DNA from: Candidatus Dechloromonas phosphorivorans
GTDB taxonomy: Bacteria; Pseudomonadota; Gammaproteobacteria; Burkholderiales; Rhodocyclaceae
Assembly (NCBI GenBank): GCA_016714975.1
Contig: JADKBR010000015.1
Coordinates: forward strand, 1 to 64,000
Reading direction: 5' to 3'
Length of the DNA stretch: 64,000 nucleotides
Part shown: positions 45,096 through 55,370 of the stretch, one piece after another
Layout: every line of letters begins with the position of its first letter
Position numbering within the stretch: position 1 is the first letter of the stretch
The notes under the pieces: generated by a model
The model's database searches: none
Told to the model about the DNA's origin: nothing
What the model saw: the letters and a program-made list of their open reading frames with translations, nothing else
Position numbers and translations under genes: made by a program

Positions 45096-46421
45096 TCATT
45101 TGCCGCTCGCCGGCGCCAGCCAGTCCCGCACCTGCTGGATCACCGCCGGATGCGCGACCACCACCATGTGATTCATCTTGTACATCACGCATTGGGACGC
45201 CCTGGAAAAGCCCAATGTATGCCGAGCATCGTCATGCTGCCCGAGGGCGCTGTGCAGCGGCACCAGGCCATCGCCGACCAGGCGATCGGCCAGCGCGCTG
45301 CGTTTGGCAGCCGTGGTCGCCGCCAGCGCAAAGCAGCGCGCGCCTTCCGGTAGCGGGAGCACCTGCCTGCCGTCGGGCTTGCGCCGGAAACGGTCGTGGC
45401 CGTGCCAGTCCTCGTTCCACGTGGCCATAGCGCAGGTCGGTAATGCCGGCGCTGCGCAACTGGATCAGCTTGCCGTAAGGGGCCGAATAGGGATTGGCGC
45501 CGAGCAGGACATCCAGCAGATTGCCGGCACGCTCCAGCGGCGAGCCGTGGTGTGGCGTGGCCAGGAACACGAGGTCACCGAGCCGCCCGGGCCAGCGCAG
45601 GCGCGCCGGCGCGTCCATAATGGCAGGGCGCTGCGCGCGACCAGGCCGCCCATGCTGCAGCCAACCAGGGTCAGCGCCTCGACCGGCACCGGCCAGTGCT
45701 CGACCAGCTGCTCGAGCAGCCCGGCGAGTTCGCGCCCGTTCTGCGAGGTATGCAGGCCGGTGTTGTAGCGCACATACACCGGGGTATAGCCGAGTTCCGT
45801 GGCCAGTGTTTCGCCCAGGTCGCCGACCTGTGCCGGCTGTCCGTCCACGGCCGGTTTGACGACCCGCCATTGCAGGTCGTTCATGCACAGTCCGTGAATG
45901 AGCACCACCACCTTGCCGGTGACCTGCGGCAGCAGCTTTCGCGCCCGCCAGTCCAGCGCTTCGCCGCGATAGCGCAGGCTCATCGGCGTGGCGAGCGGAT
46001 TCCGGGTGGCGACCAGGCGGTCGCCCATCACCCCGTTCAGGATCGCCAGCACCGCCTCGCGCTCCGGCGTCCCCGGCTTCTCCTGCTCGACCAGTTCGAA
46101 CAGCGGTTGCAGGGCATGCAGGGCGCTGTCGATGCTCTTGGCGACCAGGGCCGTCATGCCGTGGATACTCTTGTACACCAGCCCGGTGATGCCGCGTGTC
46201 TGGCCCGGCGCTTGCCCGCGCGGCATGCCCAGCGTCCCGAGCACCGCCTGATGCACGCCCTCGGTGAGCCGGTGGATGCCGGTGGTGCTCTCCGTCGCCA
46301 GCTTGGCGATGCCTCGGATATCGGAACTGCGCAGATGGCGCAGGGCATTTCCGGCCACCGCCGCGGGCGGCGATTTCCTGGGCGGCTTCTTCGGGGAGCT
46401 GGTCATCGTGGCAAACTCCAT
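45096..46421 (-). CDS. Alpha/beta hydrolase (lipase-like), frameshifted twice
   Basis: From ATG 46421 an N-terminal helical region (LRHLRSSDIRGIAKLATEST) precedes an alpha/beta hydrolase: VVVLIHGLCMNDLQWR (oxyanion) and VGCSMGGLVARSAL (nucleophile elbow). The frame shifts near 45610 and resumes with LVFLATPHHGSPLERAGNLL, then shifts near 45430 and ends DGLVPLHSALG, MNHMVVVAHPAV, ...APASGK (catalytic Asp/His). About 440 residues, complete in domains. A lipase or esterase acting with the downstream wax synthase in neutral-lipid metabolism is plausible. Confidence 0.7.
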
Positions 46422-46822
46422 CGGTCATCGGGAACAGGCCGACCGGCCACCGGCCAGTCAACCCCGATCCATTTCAGCACCGCCACCGCTGCGCGAAGCC
46501 CCTGTCGCGCGCAGCCTGCTGCACCGGATGACGCGAATCTGCCGCAGACTGTATGCCCCGGTCCGGCGGATGTCCACCACCACCGGCATCCCCTATTCGG
46601 GTGATGGAATCCCCTATGGCCTTTGGCCTACTCTCCGAACCTGGTATGCGCGGGAAGTTTTCGCGTCACATCCGGCGGGGCAAGTGCCGGCAAGGGGGTG
46701 TTGCAATTTCGCCAGTGCAGCAAAATGGCGGCGGCGAAATGTCTTGCGCGCTGAATATCTTCCGCGTTAAATCGGGCGGTCTGTATTCAACAAAATTTGG
46801 TTTTCGACGGAGGGGTCTCAAC
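46422..46822. promoter_or_regulatory. Divergent promoter region between lipid genes and the export module
   Basis: 401 bases without a supported gene. It must hold promoters for the leftward hydrolase/wax synthase pair and the rightward DUF1302 operon. ACGGAGGGG near 46806-46814 is the ribosome site of the latter. No operator was recognised. Confidence 0.4.
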
Positions 46823-48834
46823 ATGAAGGTTCAAAAAAATCCGCTGGTACTCAAGCCGCTGGTCATCGCCACCCTGATGACACTCGGCGCCGGCAACGCT
46901 TCGGCCATTGAATTCGAGGTCGGCGACGGCTGGAAGGGCAACTGGAACACCACGCTGTCCTACGGCGCCGCTTGGCGCGCGACCGGCCAGAACACCGGGC
47001 TCTTTACGCAGGCCGACGGCGCCCGGGTCGGCAAGAGCGGCGGCACTGGCGGCAACCAAAGCGACTCCGGCAACCTGAACTGGAACTCGGGCGACATCAC
47101 GACCTCGGTATTCAAGTTCGTCACCGACGTCTCGATCGAGAAGAACGGCTGGGGCGGCCTGCTCCGCGTCAAGGGCTGGACCGACTCCGAACTGCAGAAC
47201 GGGCAGCAGCGCTTTCGGCAACCAGGGCCAGCGCCCCTACTACAACGGTACCACCCCGGGTGGCGTGCTGAGCGACAACGGCCTCGAGATGATGAGCCGC
47301 TACACCGGCGTCAAGATCATGGACGCCTATGTCTTTGGCACCTTCGATCTCGGCGAGCGCCCGATGCAGGTCAAGATCGGTAACCAGGTGGTCAACTGGG
47401 GCGAGAGCGTCTTCCTCCAGGGCATCAACGTCACCAGTCCCGTCGACCTGCCGGCCCTGCGCCGTGGCGCCGGCACCGAGATCAAGGAATTCCTGATCCC
47501 GGTCGGCATGGTCTTCGCCAACCTCGGCCTGCCTGGCGGCGCCCTCACTCGAAGGCTTCTGGCAGTACGACTGGCAGCGCACCGTGATTGACTCCTGCGG
47601 TACCTATTTCGCCCCGACCGAAGGGGCAACCAACTCGCGGGTCGGCAACTGCAATATCAATAACAACATCGGTCCGGTTTCTAGTGTAAATAACGCCACT
47701 GCGGCGAACGTACTGAACACGAATGTTGCACCCGTCAACGGCAATGAACCGGACAAGATGAACCAGTTCGGCCTCGCCTTCCGCATGCCGATCGAGGCGC
47801 TCGATACCGAATTCGGGCTCTACTGGCAGCAGTTGTATTCGCGTACGCCGGTTATCAGCCCGAGGGCCGGGCTCGCAGTCCCCGGGCCGACCCTGTTCGT
47901 GCCCAATTCCAACCTTATCGCCGGCGTCAATCCCGCCACCGGGCAGCCCATCCAGCCCTACCGAGGCCTGCCCGCGAGCTCCGCCCAATGGGACTACCCC
48001 GATGCCAAACCGATGCAGATCTTTGCCATCACGGCGGCGACGACGCTCGGCGGCTGGTCGGTCGGTTCCGAACTGAGCTACACTAGGGATGTTCCGGTGC
48101 AGGTCAACGGCAACGACCTGGTTGTCGGTTTTCTTTCAGGCCTTGGACCGTATGGCCCCAATGCCCGCAGAGCCGCAGGCCGGACACCCGGCACGGCGGC
48201 CACTACTTCCCCTAACGGGTCGCAAGTCCCCGTCGGAACTCAAGTCCCTGGCTACGGTCTGTTCGACAAGACATCCTTCCAGTTCAACGGCGTCAAGCTG
48301 TTCAGCGACATCCTCGGCGCCCAGAACCTGACCGTCATCGGCGAGGCCGGCTTCCAGTGGAACAACCTGCCGGACAACGATGGCACCAATGTCCGCTACG
48401 GCCGGGGATTCATCTATGGTGTGGGTTCTTATAACAACTCGGTCAATGCGCTGGGTATGCCTGCAATCGTTGCGAATACTTGCTCCGCCCTTAGCCCGTC
48501 AACGTTCAACCCGCAAGTCAATGGCTGCCAGAACGACGGCTACTTTACCGATTTCTCCTGGGGCACCCGGATCCGCGCCGCGCTGACTTACAACAACGTC
48601 TTCGACACCGGCATCACCGCCACCCCGAGCATCTTCTGGGCGCGGGACTGGTCGGGCTACTCGATCGACAGCCAGTTCGTCGAAGGTCGCAACACCTGGG
48701 CATTTGGCGTCAAGTTCGACTACGAGAAGAAGTTCGCGGTCGACCTTGCCTATACCTACTACGACAACTCGGCGAAATACGACAACTTCAGCGACCGCGA
48801 TTTCATCTCGCTCGGCCTGTCGACCACATTCTAA
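46823..48834 (+). CDS. DUF1302 outer-membrane-type protein, frameshifted twice
   Basis: A signal peptide (VIATLMTLGAGNASA) is followed by the DUF1302 pattern: IEFEVGDGWKGNWNTTLSYG, then KIGNQVVNWGESVFLQGINV, and a C-terminal strand ending FISLGLSTTF, a typical beta-barrel signature with final Phe. Shifts occur near 47210 and 47545; the three parts together give about 670 residues. DUF1302 proteins are predicted outer-membrane barrels that occur with DUF1329 and RND genes in clusters for hydrophobic-compound catabolism or export. Function is not established. Confidence 0.75.
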
Positions 48835-48864
48835 CGGCACACGAATCCAACACAGGAGACACCC

Positions 48865-50216
48865 ATGCAACTTAAAAAAAAGCTGATGACCTCGCTTGCC
48901 TGGCGGCACTTGCCGCCAGCGGACAGGCCGTAGCCGCCCTCAGCGCCGCTGATGCCGCCCGCCTCGGCGCCGACCTGACTCCGCTCGGCGGCGAGAAGGC
49001 CGGCAACAAGGCCGGCACCATCCCGGCCTGGGATGGCGGCCTGACCAAGCCGCCCGCCGGCTTCAAGGCCGGCGAGACGGGCTACATCGACCCCTTCGCC
49101 AACGAGAAGCCGACGCTGACCATCACCAAGGCCAACGCCGAGCAGTACAAGGACAACCTGACCGCCGGTGAAATGGCGCTGCTCAAGAAATACGACAACT
49201 ACAAGATCAACGTCTATCCGACGCACCGCACCGCAGCGCTGCCCAAGGCGATCACCGACAAGGTCAAGGAGCAGGCGACCAAGGTCGAACTGCAGGGCTT
49301 TGGCCTGGCCAACGTCGGCGGCACGACGACCCCGTTCCCGATCCCCAAGAGCGGCATCGAGGCGATCTGGAATCACAACGTCCGTTACCTGGGCGGCGGC
49401 TTCGAGCGTCAGTTCGCCAACTTCCCGGTGCGCGCCAATGGCGAAACCTTCCTGATCAAGGCCACCGAAAACCGGATCTTCTCGCAGAACATGGATACGC
49501 CGGAAGACAACCGCCTGCTCTACTTCCGCAGCAACCTGCTGGCTCCGGCCTCGCTGGTCGGCAGCATGACCCTGGTGCATGAACCACTCGACCAGGTCAA
49601 GGAAGCGCGTTCGGCCTGGGTGTACAACGCCGGCCAGCGCCGCGTGCGCCGTGCCCCGGACCTCGCCTATGACTCGATCACCGACGGCACCGAAGGCATG
49701 CGCTACACCGACCAGTACGACGGCTACAACGGCGCACCGGACCGCTTCGACTTCAAGCTGGTGGGCAAGAAGGAGATCTACGTCCCCTACAACGCCTACA
49801 AGCTGGCGAGCAAGGGTGTCGAGTACAAGGACATCATCCAGCCGGGTAGCGTCAATTCCGACCTGGTGCGCTATGAACTGCACCGCGTCTGGGTCGTCGA
49901 CGGCACACTCAAGGCAGGCCAGAAGCACGCTTTCGGCCGTCGCACCTTCTACATCGACGAAGACAGCTGGAGCATCGTCTGGGAAGACGCCTACGACACC
50001 CGCGGCAACCTGTGGCGCGTCGGCATGCACCCGATCATGCAGTTCTACGATGCCGGCGTCACCTGGTATGCGGCCAACATCTGGCACGACCTGTCGAACG
50101 GTGGTTACTTCGCGTCCAGCCTGATGAACCAGGAACCGGCCTGGAAGTTCGGCCAGAAGGGCCAACTCAAGGACTTCCAGCCCGACGCCCTGCGCCGCTT
50201 CGCCGGCGGCAAGTAA
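48865..50216 (+). CDS. DUF1329 (LolB-like fold) periplasmic protein, frameshift in signal peptide
   Basis: ATG 48865 follows an AGGAGA ribosome site. MQLKKKLMTSLA is followed by one missing C near 48902, after which the correct frame gives SAADAARLGADLTPLGGEKA and a complete DUF1329 domain of about 430 residues (IPAWDGGLTKPPAGF, PIPKSGIEAIWNHN, RVWVVDGTLKAGQKH). DUF1329 proteins are predicted periplasmic lipid-binding factors related to LolA/LolB. It lies 30 bases after DUF1302 and before YCF48 in one operon. Apart from the indel it is intact. Confidence 0.8.
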
Positions 50217-50259
50217 GCAAGGCCCGCCCTGTGGCGCCTGACGGCGCCTTCAACTCCTC

Positions 50260-50286
50260 TACCGTGGCTTAACCATAGCCACGGTA
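50260..50286 (+). terminator. Strong hairpin between DUF1329 and YCF48 genes
   Basis: TACCGTGGCT and AGCCACGGTA form a perfect ten-base stem with a seven-base loop, followed by GTTTAGTTT. The position, 44 bases after a stop codon, fits a terminator or partial attenuator that lowers expression of downstream genes or protects the upstream mRNA. Confidence 0.6.
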
Positions 50287-50314
50287 GTTTAGTTTCCGCT
50301 TCTGGAGAATACCG

Positions 50315-51307
50315 ATGATGCGTGTCAAACCCCTTTTGGCAGCACTCGCGGCCACCTTCATCACCCTCGGCCCGGTGGGCGCCTGGGCGGCGAACGAAGC
50401 CCCGGCCACGGCCGCCGCCTACGCACCGACCTTCGTCCCGACCAAGGCCAACCGCGTGATCCTGCTCGATGTCCAACCGGCCGGCAAACGCCTGGTCGCC
50501 GTCGGCGAGCGCGGGGTCATCATGATTTCCGACGATGGCGGCAATAGCTGGAAAGGGCAGCGTGTACCGACGACACGTACGCTGACCGCAGTCGCCTTCA
50601 ACGACGAGAAGAACGGCGTGGCGGTCGGGCATGGCGGCGCCATCGTGCGCACCACCGATGGCGGTACCACCTGGCAGGCGGTCAAGGTGCCGGAAACCGG
50701 CCCCGATTCGATGCTTGGCGCAGTCGCGCTGGGCGGCGGCCGCATCCTCGCCTACGGTTCCTTCGGCCTGTTCATGGAATCGACGGACAACGGCGCCACC
50801 TGGCAGCGCACCCAGATCATCGACGACGAGTTCGATCGTCACATCTCGCAGATTTTCAAGGCCGGCGACAAATACGTGCTGGTCGGCGAATCGGCGACCT
50901 TCGCGGTATCCAACGACGGTACGAAGTGGGAGCGTCGCGAGTCGCCTTACAAGGGCTCGCTGTTTGGCGGCCTGGTGACAAAAGGTGGCGCCTGGCTGGT
51001 GTACGGCATGCGCGGCAACATCTACCGTTCGGAAAACCAGGGCGCCACCTGGACCAAGCTCAGCGCCGGCGACGAACGCACGCTGACCAACGGCCGCGTT
51101 CTCGACGATGGTCGCATCCTGCTGCTCGGGATTGCCGGCAAGATGGCCATCAGCAGCGACGACGGCCGCAGCTTCACGCCGCTCAAGGTGCCCGTCCGCC
51201 AGGGGATCGCCCAGGCGCAACCGCTCGGCGATGACAAATTCCTGCTGGTCGGCGATGCCGGCGTGGCCAAGGTCGACCTGGCGGCAGCCAGCTCGCCAGC
51301 CAAGTAA
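50315..51307 (+). CDS. YCF48-like periplasmic beta-propeller protein
   Basis: 330 residues with a signal peptide (LLAALAATFITLGPVGAWA). Repeated BNR/YCF48 units follow: MISDDGGNSWKG, VRTTDGGTTWQ, MESTDNGATWQ, YRSENQGATWTK and ISSDDGRSFTP. In proteobacterial clusters with RND, DUF1302 and DUF1329 genes, such propellers probably serve as periplasmic scaffolds, not photosystem factors. It precedes the RND gene by 40 bases. Intact. Confidence 0.85.
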   Translation: MMRVKPLLAALAATFITLGPVGAWAANEAPATAAAYAPTFVPTKANRVILLDVQPAGKRLVAVGERGVIMISDDGGNSWKGQRVPTTRTLTAVAFNDEKNGVAVGHGGAIVRTTDGGTTWQAVKVPETGPDSMLGAVALGGGRILAYGSFGLFMESTDNGATWQRTQIIDDEFDRHISQIFKAGDKYVLVGESATFAVSNDGTKWERRESPYKGSLFGGLVTKGGAWLVYGMRGNIYRSENQGATWTKLSAGDERTLTNGRVLDDGRILLLGIAGKMAISSDDGRSFTPLKVPVRQGIAQAQPLGDDKFLLVGDAGVAKVDLAAASSPAK

Positions 51308-51347
51308 CAGACAGCCCTAAAGATACGCAGAACGCGGGGGAAACAAA

Positions 51348-54300
51348 ATGAGAAATACTGAATCGGGTGCAGCAGACGGCAACGGCATCCTGGACCAACG
51401 GAGCAACTACGCCGAAGGCTGGGTCGGCAAGGCAGCGTATCTCATCTTCAGCAATCGCAAGCCGTTGCTCTGGCTGTTCATCGCGATCACCATCGTCCTC
51501 GGCTGGTCGGCGACGCGCCTCCAGGTTTCGGCCGGATTTTCCAAGATGATTCCGCTGAAGCACGAGTACATGCTCACCTTCAAGGAATACGAAAACACCT
51601 TCGGCGGGGCGAACAAGGTGCTGGTGTCACTGAAGAACAACAAGGGCGACATCTACAACAAGGAATTCATCGAGACCCTGCGCAAGATCACCGAGGAGGT
51701 GTTCTTCGTCAATGGTGTCGAGCGCAGTTCGGTCACTTCAATCGTGACGCCGAACGTCCGCTACACCGAGGTCGTCGAGGACGGCTTCAAGGGCGACGTC
51801 CTGGTGCCCTCGAACTTCAACGGCTCGCAGGAGCACATCGACCTCGTCAAGAACAACACCCGCAAATCGGACTGGGTCGGGCGCATCGTCGCCAGCGACC
51901 ACACCGCCGCGATGGTCGTAGCCACCCTGCAGGAGCGCGACCCGGAGACGGGCCAGCGTCTCGATCTGCGCGAAATCGGCCATAAATTCGAAGAGATCCG
52001 CAAGAAGTACGAAACCGACGATTACCGGGTCGAAGTGATCGGTTTCGCCAAGTCGATCGCCGACATCGCCGACGGCGCGGCCGGGGTGCTGGTCTTTTTC
52101 GCAATCGCCTTCGTGATCACAACGATTCTGCTCTACTGGTATTCCGGTTCGGCGATGCTGACCAGCTACGCGCTGATCTGCGCGATCGTCCCGGTGATCT
52201 GGCTGCTCGGCCTGCTCCCCTTCTTCGGGCTGGCGCTCGATCCGATGTCGATCCTGGTCCCCTTCCTGATCTTCTCGATCGCCGTCTCGCACGCGGTGCA
52301 GATGACCAACGGCTGGAAACTGGAAACGCTGGCCGGCCATGATGGTCTCACCGCCTCCCGACTGTGTTTCGAAAAGCTCTTCATTCCGGGTGCAATCGCG
52401 TTGCTGGCCAATGCGCTCGGCTTCATGGTGATCGCCTTCGTCCAGATCGAGATGGTGCAGGAACTGACCATCACGGCGACCCTGGGCGTCACGGTGATGA
52501 TCATCACCAACAAGATGCTGCTCCCCATCCTGCTCTCCTACCGCCAGTTCTCGCCGGAATCGGCGCAAAAGCTGCGCGGCCGCGAAAACATGGGCCATGC
52601 GCTGTGGGAAAAGCTCGGTGCCCTGGCCGAGCGCAAGGCGGCAACCGGCGCCATCGCCATTGCCGTGCTGGCGGCGCTGGTCGGCTTCTGGTACGCCAAG
52701 GACCTCAAGGTTGGCGACCTCGGTGCCGGCGTGCCGGAACTGCGCCCCGATGCCCGCTACAACAAGGACGTCGCCGGCATCACCAAGGATTACGCGATCG
52801 GCGTCGACCTGCTGCAGATCATTGCGGTGGGCAACAAGGATAGCGAGGGCCCCTGTATCGAGCGGCCGGTGATGGACAAGATGGAAGAGCTCGAACTCCA
52901 GATGAAGCAGACCGACGGCGTCGCTGCCGTGGTCAGCCTTGGCGGCTTCATCTCGCGGACGACCCAGAACTACGCCGAGACCTTCATCAAGTGGCGCTCG
53001 CTCCCCGAGGACAAGGCGCAGCTCGGACAGGGCGTCGGCCTCGCCACCCGCCTCGGCAACGAACTGATGAGCTCGGGCTGCAAGGCGATGACGGTCTCGG
53101 TTTTCACTAGCGACCACCAGGCGACGACCATCGAGCACATCATCAACCAGATCAAGGCCTTCAAGGCCGCGAACGGTGACGATGATCGCGTCGAGTTCAA
53201 ATTGGCGAGCGGCAACGTCGGCGTCATGGCGGCGACCAACGAGGTGGTGCACGCGTCGGACAAGTGGGTCAACCTCGCCCTGTTCGCCTCCGTTTCCCTG
53301 CTCTGCGTGATCATGTTCCGCTCGTTCCGCGTCACGCTGTGCATCATCCTGCCGCTGGCACTGGTGACCCTCCTGTGCAACGCGGTGATGGCGCTGATGG
53401 ACATCGGGGTCAAGGTCAACACGTTGCCGGTGGTGGCGCTCGGCGTCGGGGTCGGCGTCGATTACGGCATCTACCTGTTCGAAAGCATGACGCACGCGCT
53501 GAAGGAGCATCCGGAGATGACCCTGCGCGAGGCCTTCGTCGATGCGCTGAAACAGCGCGGAACCGCGTCGGTATTCACCGCGGTGACGATGACCATTTCG
53601 GTGGCGACCTGGTCCTTGTCGGCGCTCAAGTTCCAGGCCGACATGGGCCTCCTGCTCGCCTTCATGTTCCTGGTGAACATGCTCGGCGCCATCCTGCTGC
53701 TGCCGGCCCTCGCTGCCTTCCTGGTCGCCGGCCGCAACAACCGGTCGACCCTCAAGGTCGATGGCAACGCCGCCAAGCATGCATCGGTCGCCTTGCTGGC
53801 GGTGACCCTGCTGGTTCCGGCACTGTTGTCGAAGGATGCCGAAGCAGCACTTCCGGCATCCGAGGTCGAACGCCTGGCGAAGGACCTGACACCGGTCGGG
53901 GCCGAGCGCGGCGCCAACAAGGACGGCTCGATCCCGGCCTGGTCGGGCGGGCTGACCAGTCCGCCGGCCGGCTGGAAACCCGAGGCCGGCTATGTCGATC
54001 CGTTCGCGGCGGACAAGCTCTTGTTCGCCATCGATGCCAAGAACCTGGCCCAGTATGCGGACAAGGTGACGCCGGGCATGCAGGCCCTGCTCAAGGCCCA
54101 TCCCGAGTTGCGCATGAACGTCTATCCGACGCGGCGCACGGCGGCGTTCCCGAAGGAAGTCACGGATTTGGTGGCCAAACAGGCGTCGACCGCAATGCTC
54201 GACGGCGGAATCGTCAAGCACTTCGGCGATTCGACCGTGCCTTTCCCCATCCCCAAAAGCGGGCTGGAAGCGATCTGGAATACCCTCGTCCGCTACGGTG

Positions 54301-54728
54301 GCGGCGCGCTCGACATCAACTACGACCGGACGGTGGTGCTGCCGGGCAGCAGCACCTCCGCGGCCCGGGTCCGCGAACGCTGCATCTGGGACACCAACCT
54401 CGACAAGCGCGGGGCGGAACGCGAGATTTTCTGCGTCCTGAACCTCATCGAACCGGCGATGTTTTCCGGAATGTACCGCGTGATCCACGAGCCCATCGGT
54501 TTCACCCGGCCGGAACGGGAATCCTGGTTCTTCAACGTATCCCAGAAGCGGTTGCGCAAGGAGCCTGACCTCTCCCACGACGCCGAGGCAATCGCCGTCG
54601 GTGGCCTGCGCGTCATCGACCAGGGGCACGCCTTCAGCGGGGCACCCGATCGCTACGACTGGAAACTGGCCGGCAAGAAGGAATTTTCGTGCCGTACAAC
54701 GCCTACAAACTGGGCGACAAGAGTCTGA
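51348..54728 (+). CDS. RND (MMPL-type) transporter fused to a truncated DUF1329 domain
   Basis: 1126 residues. Residues 1-800 are a two-halved MMPL/RND exporter with 12 expected membrane helices (LLWLFIAITIVLGWSATRL first; the second half has VVALGVGVGVDYGIYLFESM). After NNRSTLKVDGNAAK, a signal-like hydrophobic helix (ASVALLAVTLLVPALL, about 808-825) leads into a DUF1329 domain (LTPVGAERGANKDGSIPAWS). That domain breaks off: near 54687 a base is missing (KKEIFVPYNAYKLGDKSLKM lies in the next frame) and homology ends near 54735. The fusion joins what are usually adjacent genes; the retained helix could place the domain in the periplasm. Confidence 0.75.
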   Translation: MRNTESGAADGNGILDQRSNYAEGWVGKAAYLIFSNRKPLLWLFIAITIVLGWSATRLQVSAGFSKMIPLKHEYMLTFKEYENTFGGANKVLVSLKNNKGDIYNKEFIETLRKITEEVFFVNGVERSSVTSIVTPNVRYTEVVEDGFKGDVLVPSNFNGSQEHIDLVKNNTRKSDWVGRIVASDHTAAMVVATLQERDPETGQRLDLREIGHKFEEIRKKYETDDYRVEVIGFAKSIADIADGAAGVLVFFAIAFVITTILLYWYSGSAMLTSYALICAIVPVIWLLGLLPFFGLALDPMSILVPFLIFSIAVSHAVQMTNGWKLETLAGHDGLTASRLCFEKLFIPGAIALLANALGFMVIAFVQIEMVQELTITATLGVTVMIITNKMLLPILLSYRQFSPESAQKLRGRENMGHALWEKLGALAERKAATGAIAIAVLAALVGFWYAKDLKVGDLGAGVPELRPDARYNKDVAGITKDYAIGVDLLQIIAVGNKDSEGPCIERPVMDKMEELELQMKQTDGVAAVVSLGGFISRTTQNYAETFIKWRSLPEDKAQLGQGVGLATRLGNELMSSGCKAMTVSVFTSDHQATTIEHIINQIKAFKAANGDDDRVEFKLASGNVGVMAATNEVVHASDKWVNLALFASVSLLCVIMFRSFRVTLCIILPLALVTLLCNAVMALMDIGVKVNTLPVVALGVGVGVDYGIYLFESMTHALKEHPEMTLREAFVDALKQRGTASVFTAVTMTISVATWSLSALKFQADMGLLLAFMFLVNMLGAILLLPALAAFLVAGRNNRSTLKVDGNAAKHASVALLAVTLLVPALLSKDAEAALPASEVERLAKDLTPVGAERGANKDGSIPAWSGGLTSPPAGWKPEAGYVDPFAADKLLFAIDAKNLAQYADKVTPGMQALLKAHPELRMNVYPTRRTAAFPKEVTDLVAKQASTAMLDGGIVKHFGDSTVPFPIPKSGLEAIWNTLVRYGGGALDINYDRTVVLPGSSTSAARVRERCIWDTNLDKRGAEREIFCVLNLIEPAMFSGMYRVIHEPIGFTRPERESWFFNVSQKRLRKEPDLSHDAEAIAVGGLRVIDQGHAFSGAPDRYDWKLAGKKEFSCRTTPTNWATRV

Positions 54729-54834
54729 AAATGGCGCACATGCACGGGTTTACGCCAAGTCACCGCAACGCACGTCAACATCAATTTGACTCACAATGTT
54801 TCCTATTTGAAAACTCCGCAAGGAAATCCACCTC

Positions 54835-55370
54835 ATGGTTGACCGCGCCATAGACCACCCCCTGATGCCCAAGCGGCGCTGGTTTCTGAAGACCGCCTTG
54901 GCCATTGGCGCGGTGGGCGCCACCTTGGGCGGCCTGGTGTTCTGGCACCGTGGCCTGCGAGACGGCAAGCTCACGGCGCACGGCCGGGACGTGTGCCACG
55001 GCCTTGCCCGCGGCATCCTCGGCCCCATGCTGCCCAGGGATGCGGCCCAGCGCGCCAAGGTGCTGGAAGCACACCTCGACAACATGGAAGACTTCATCCG
55101 CGGCACCCCCGCCGTGATGCAGATTCAGATCAACGCTGTCCTCGGATTGCTGGGCAACGCCCCCACCCGCTACCTGCTGACCGACCTGGGGAACTCCTGG
55201 CGCGAGGCCAGCGATGTCCAGATCGAGCGTGCCCTCGACACCATGCGGCTCAACCCCTGCCCACGAATCGTCTGACCTACCAGGTCGTGCGGGGCCTGAC
55301 CTGCATGAGCTTTTTCTCCAACAGCGCCAACTGGCCCCTGACCGGCTACACCGGCCCCCTCGACATATGA
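54835..55370 (+). CDS. Gluconate 2-dehydrogenase subunit 3-like Tat protein, frameshifted
   Basis: ATG 54835 begins a Tat-type leader (PKRRWFLKTALAIGAVGATL) followed by HGRDVCHGLARGILGPMLPR and a helical body. One extra C near 55262 shifts the frame; the restored end reads YQVVRGLTCMSFFSNSANWP, LTGYTGPLDI, the family C-terminus. Such small subunits pair with GMC flavoproteins and help their export or electron transfer. The stop overlaps the start of the GMC gene (ATGA). Confidence 0.65.

Noticed and set aside
51738..54629. A 963-residue minus-strand open frame opposite the RND gene
   Set aside because: It is His/Arg/Gly-rich with no family motifs; an antisense shadow of the strongly conserved RND coding frame.
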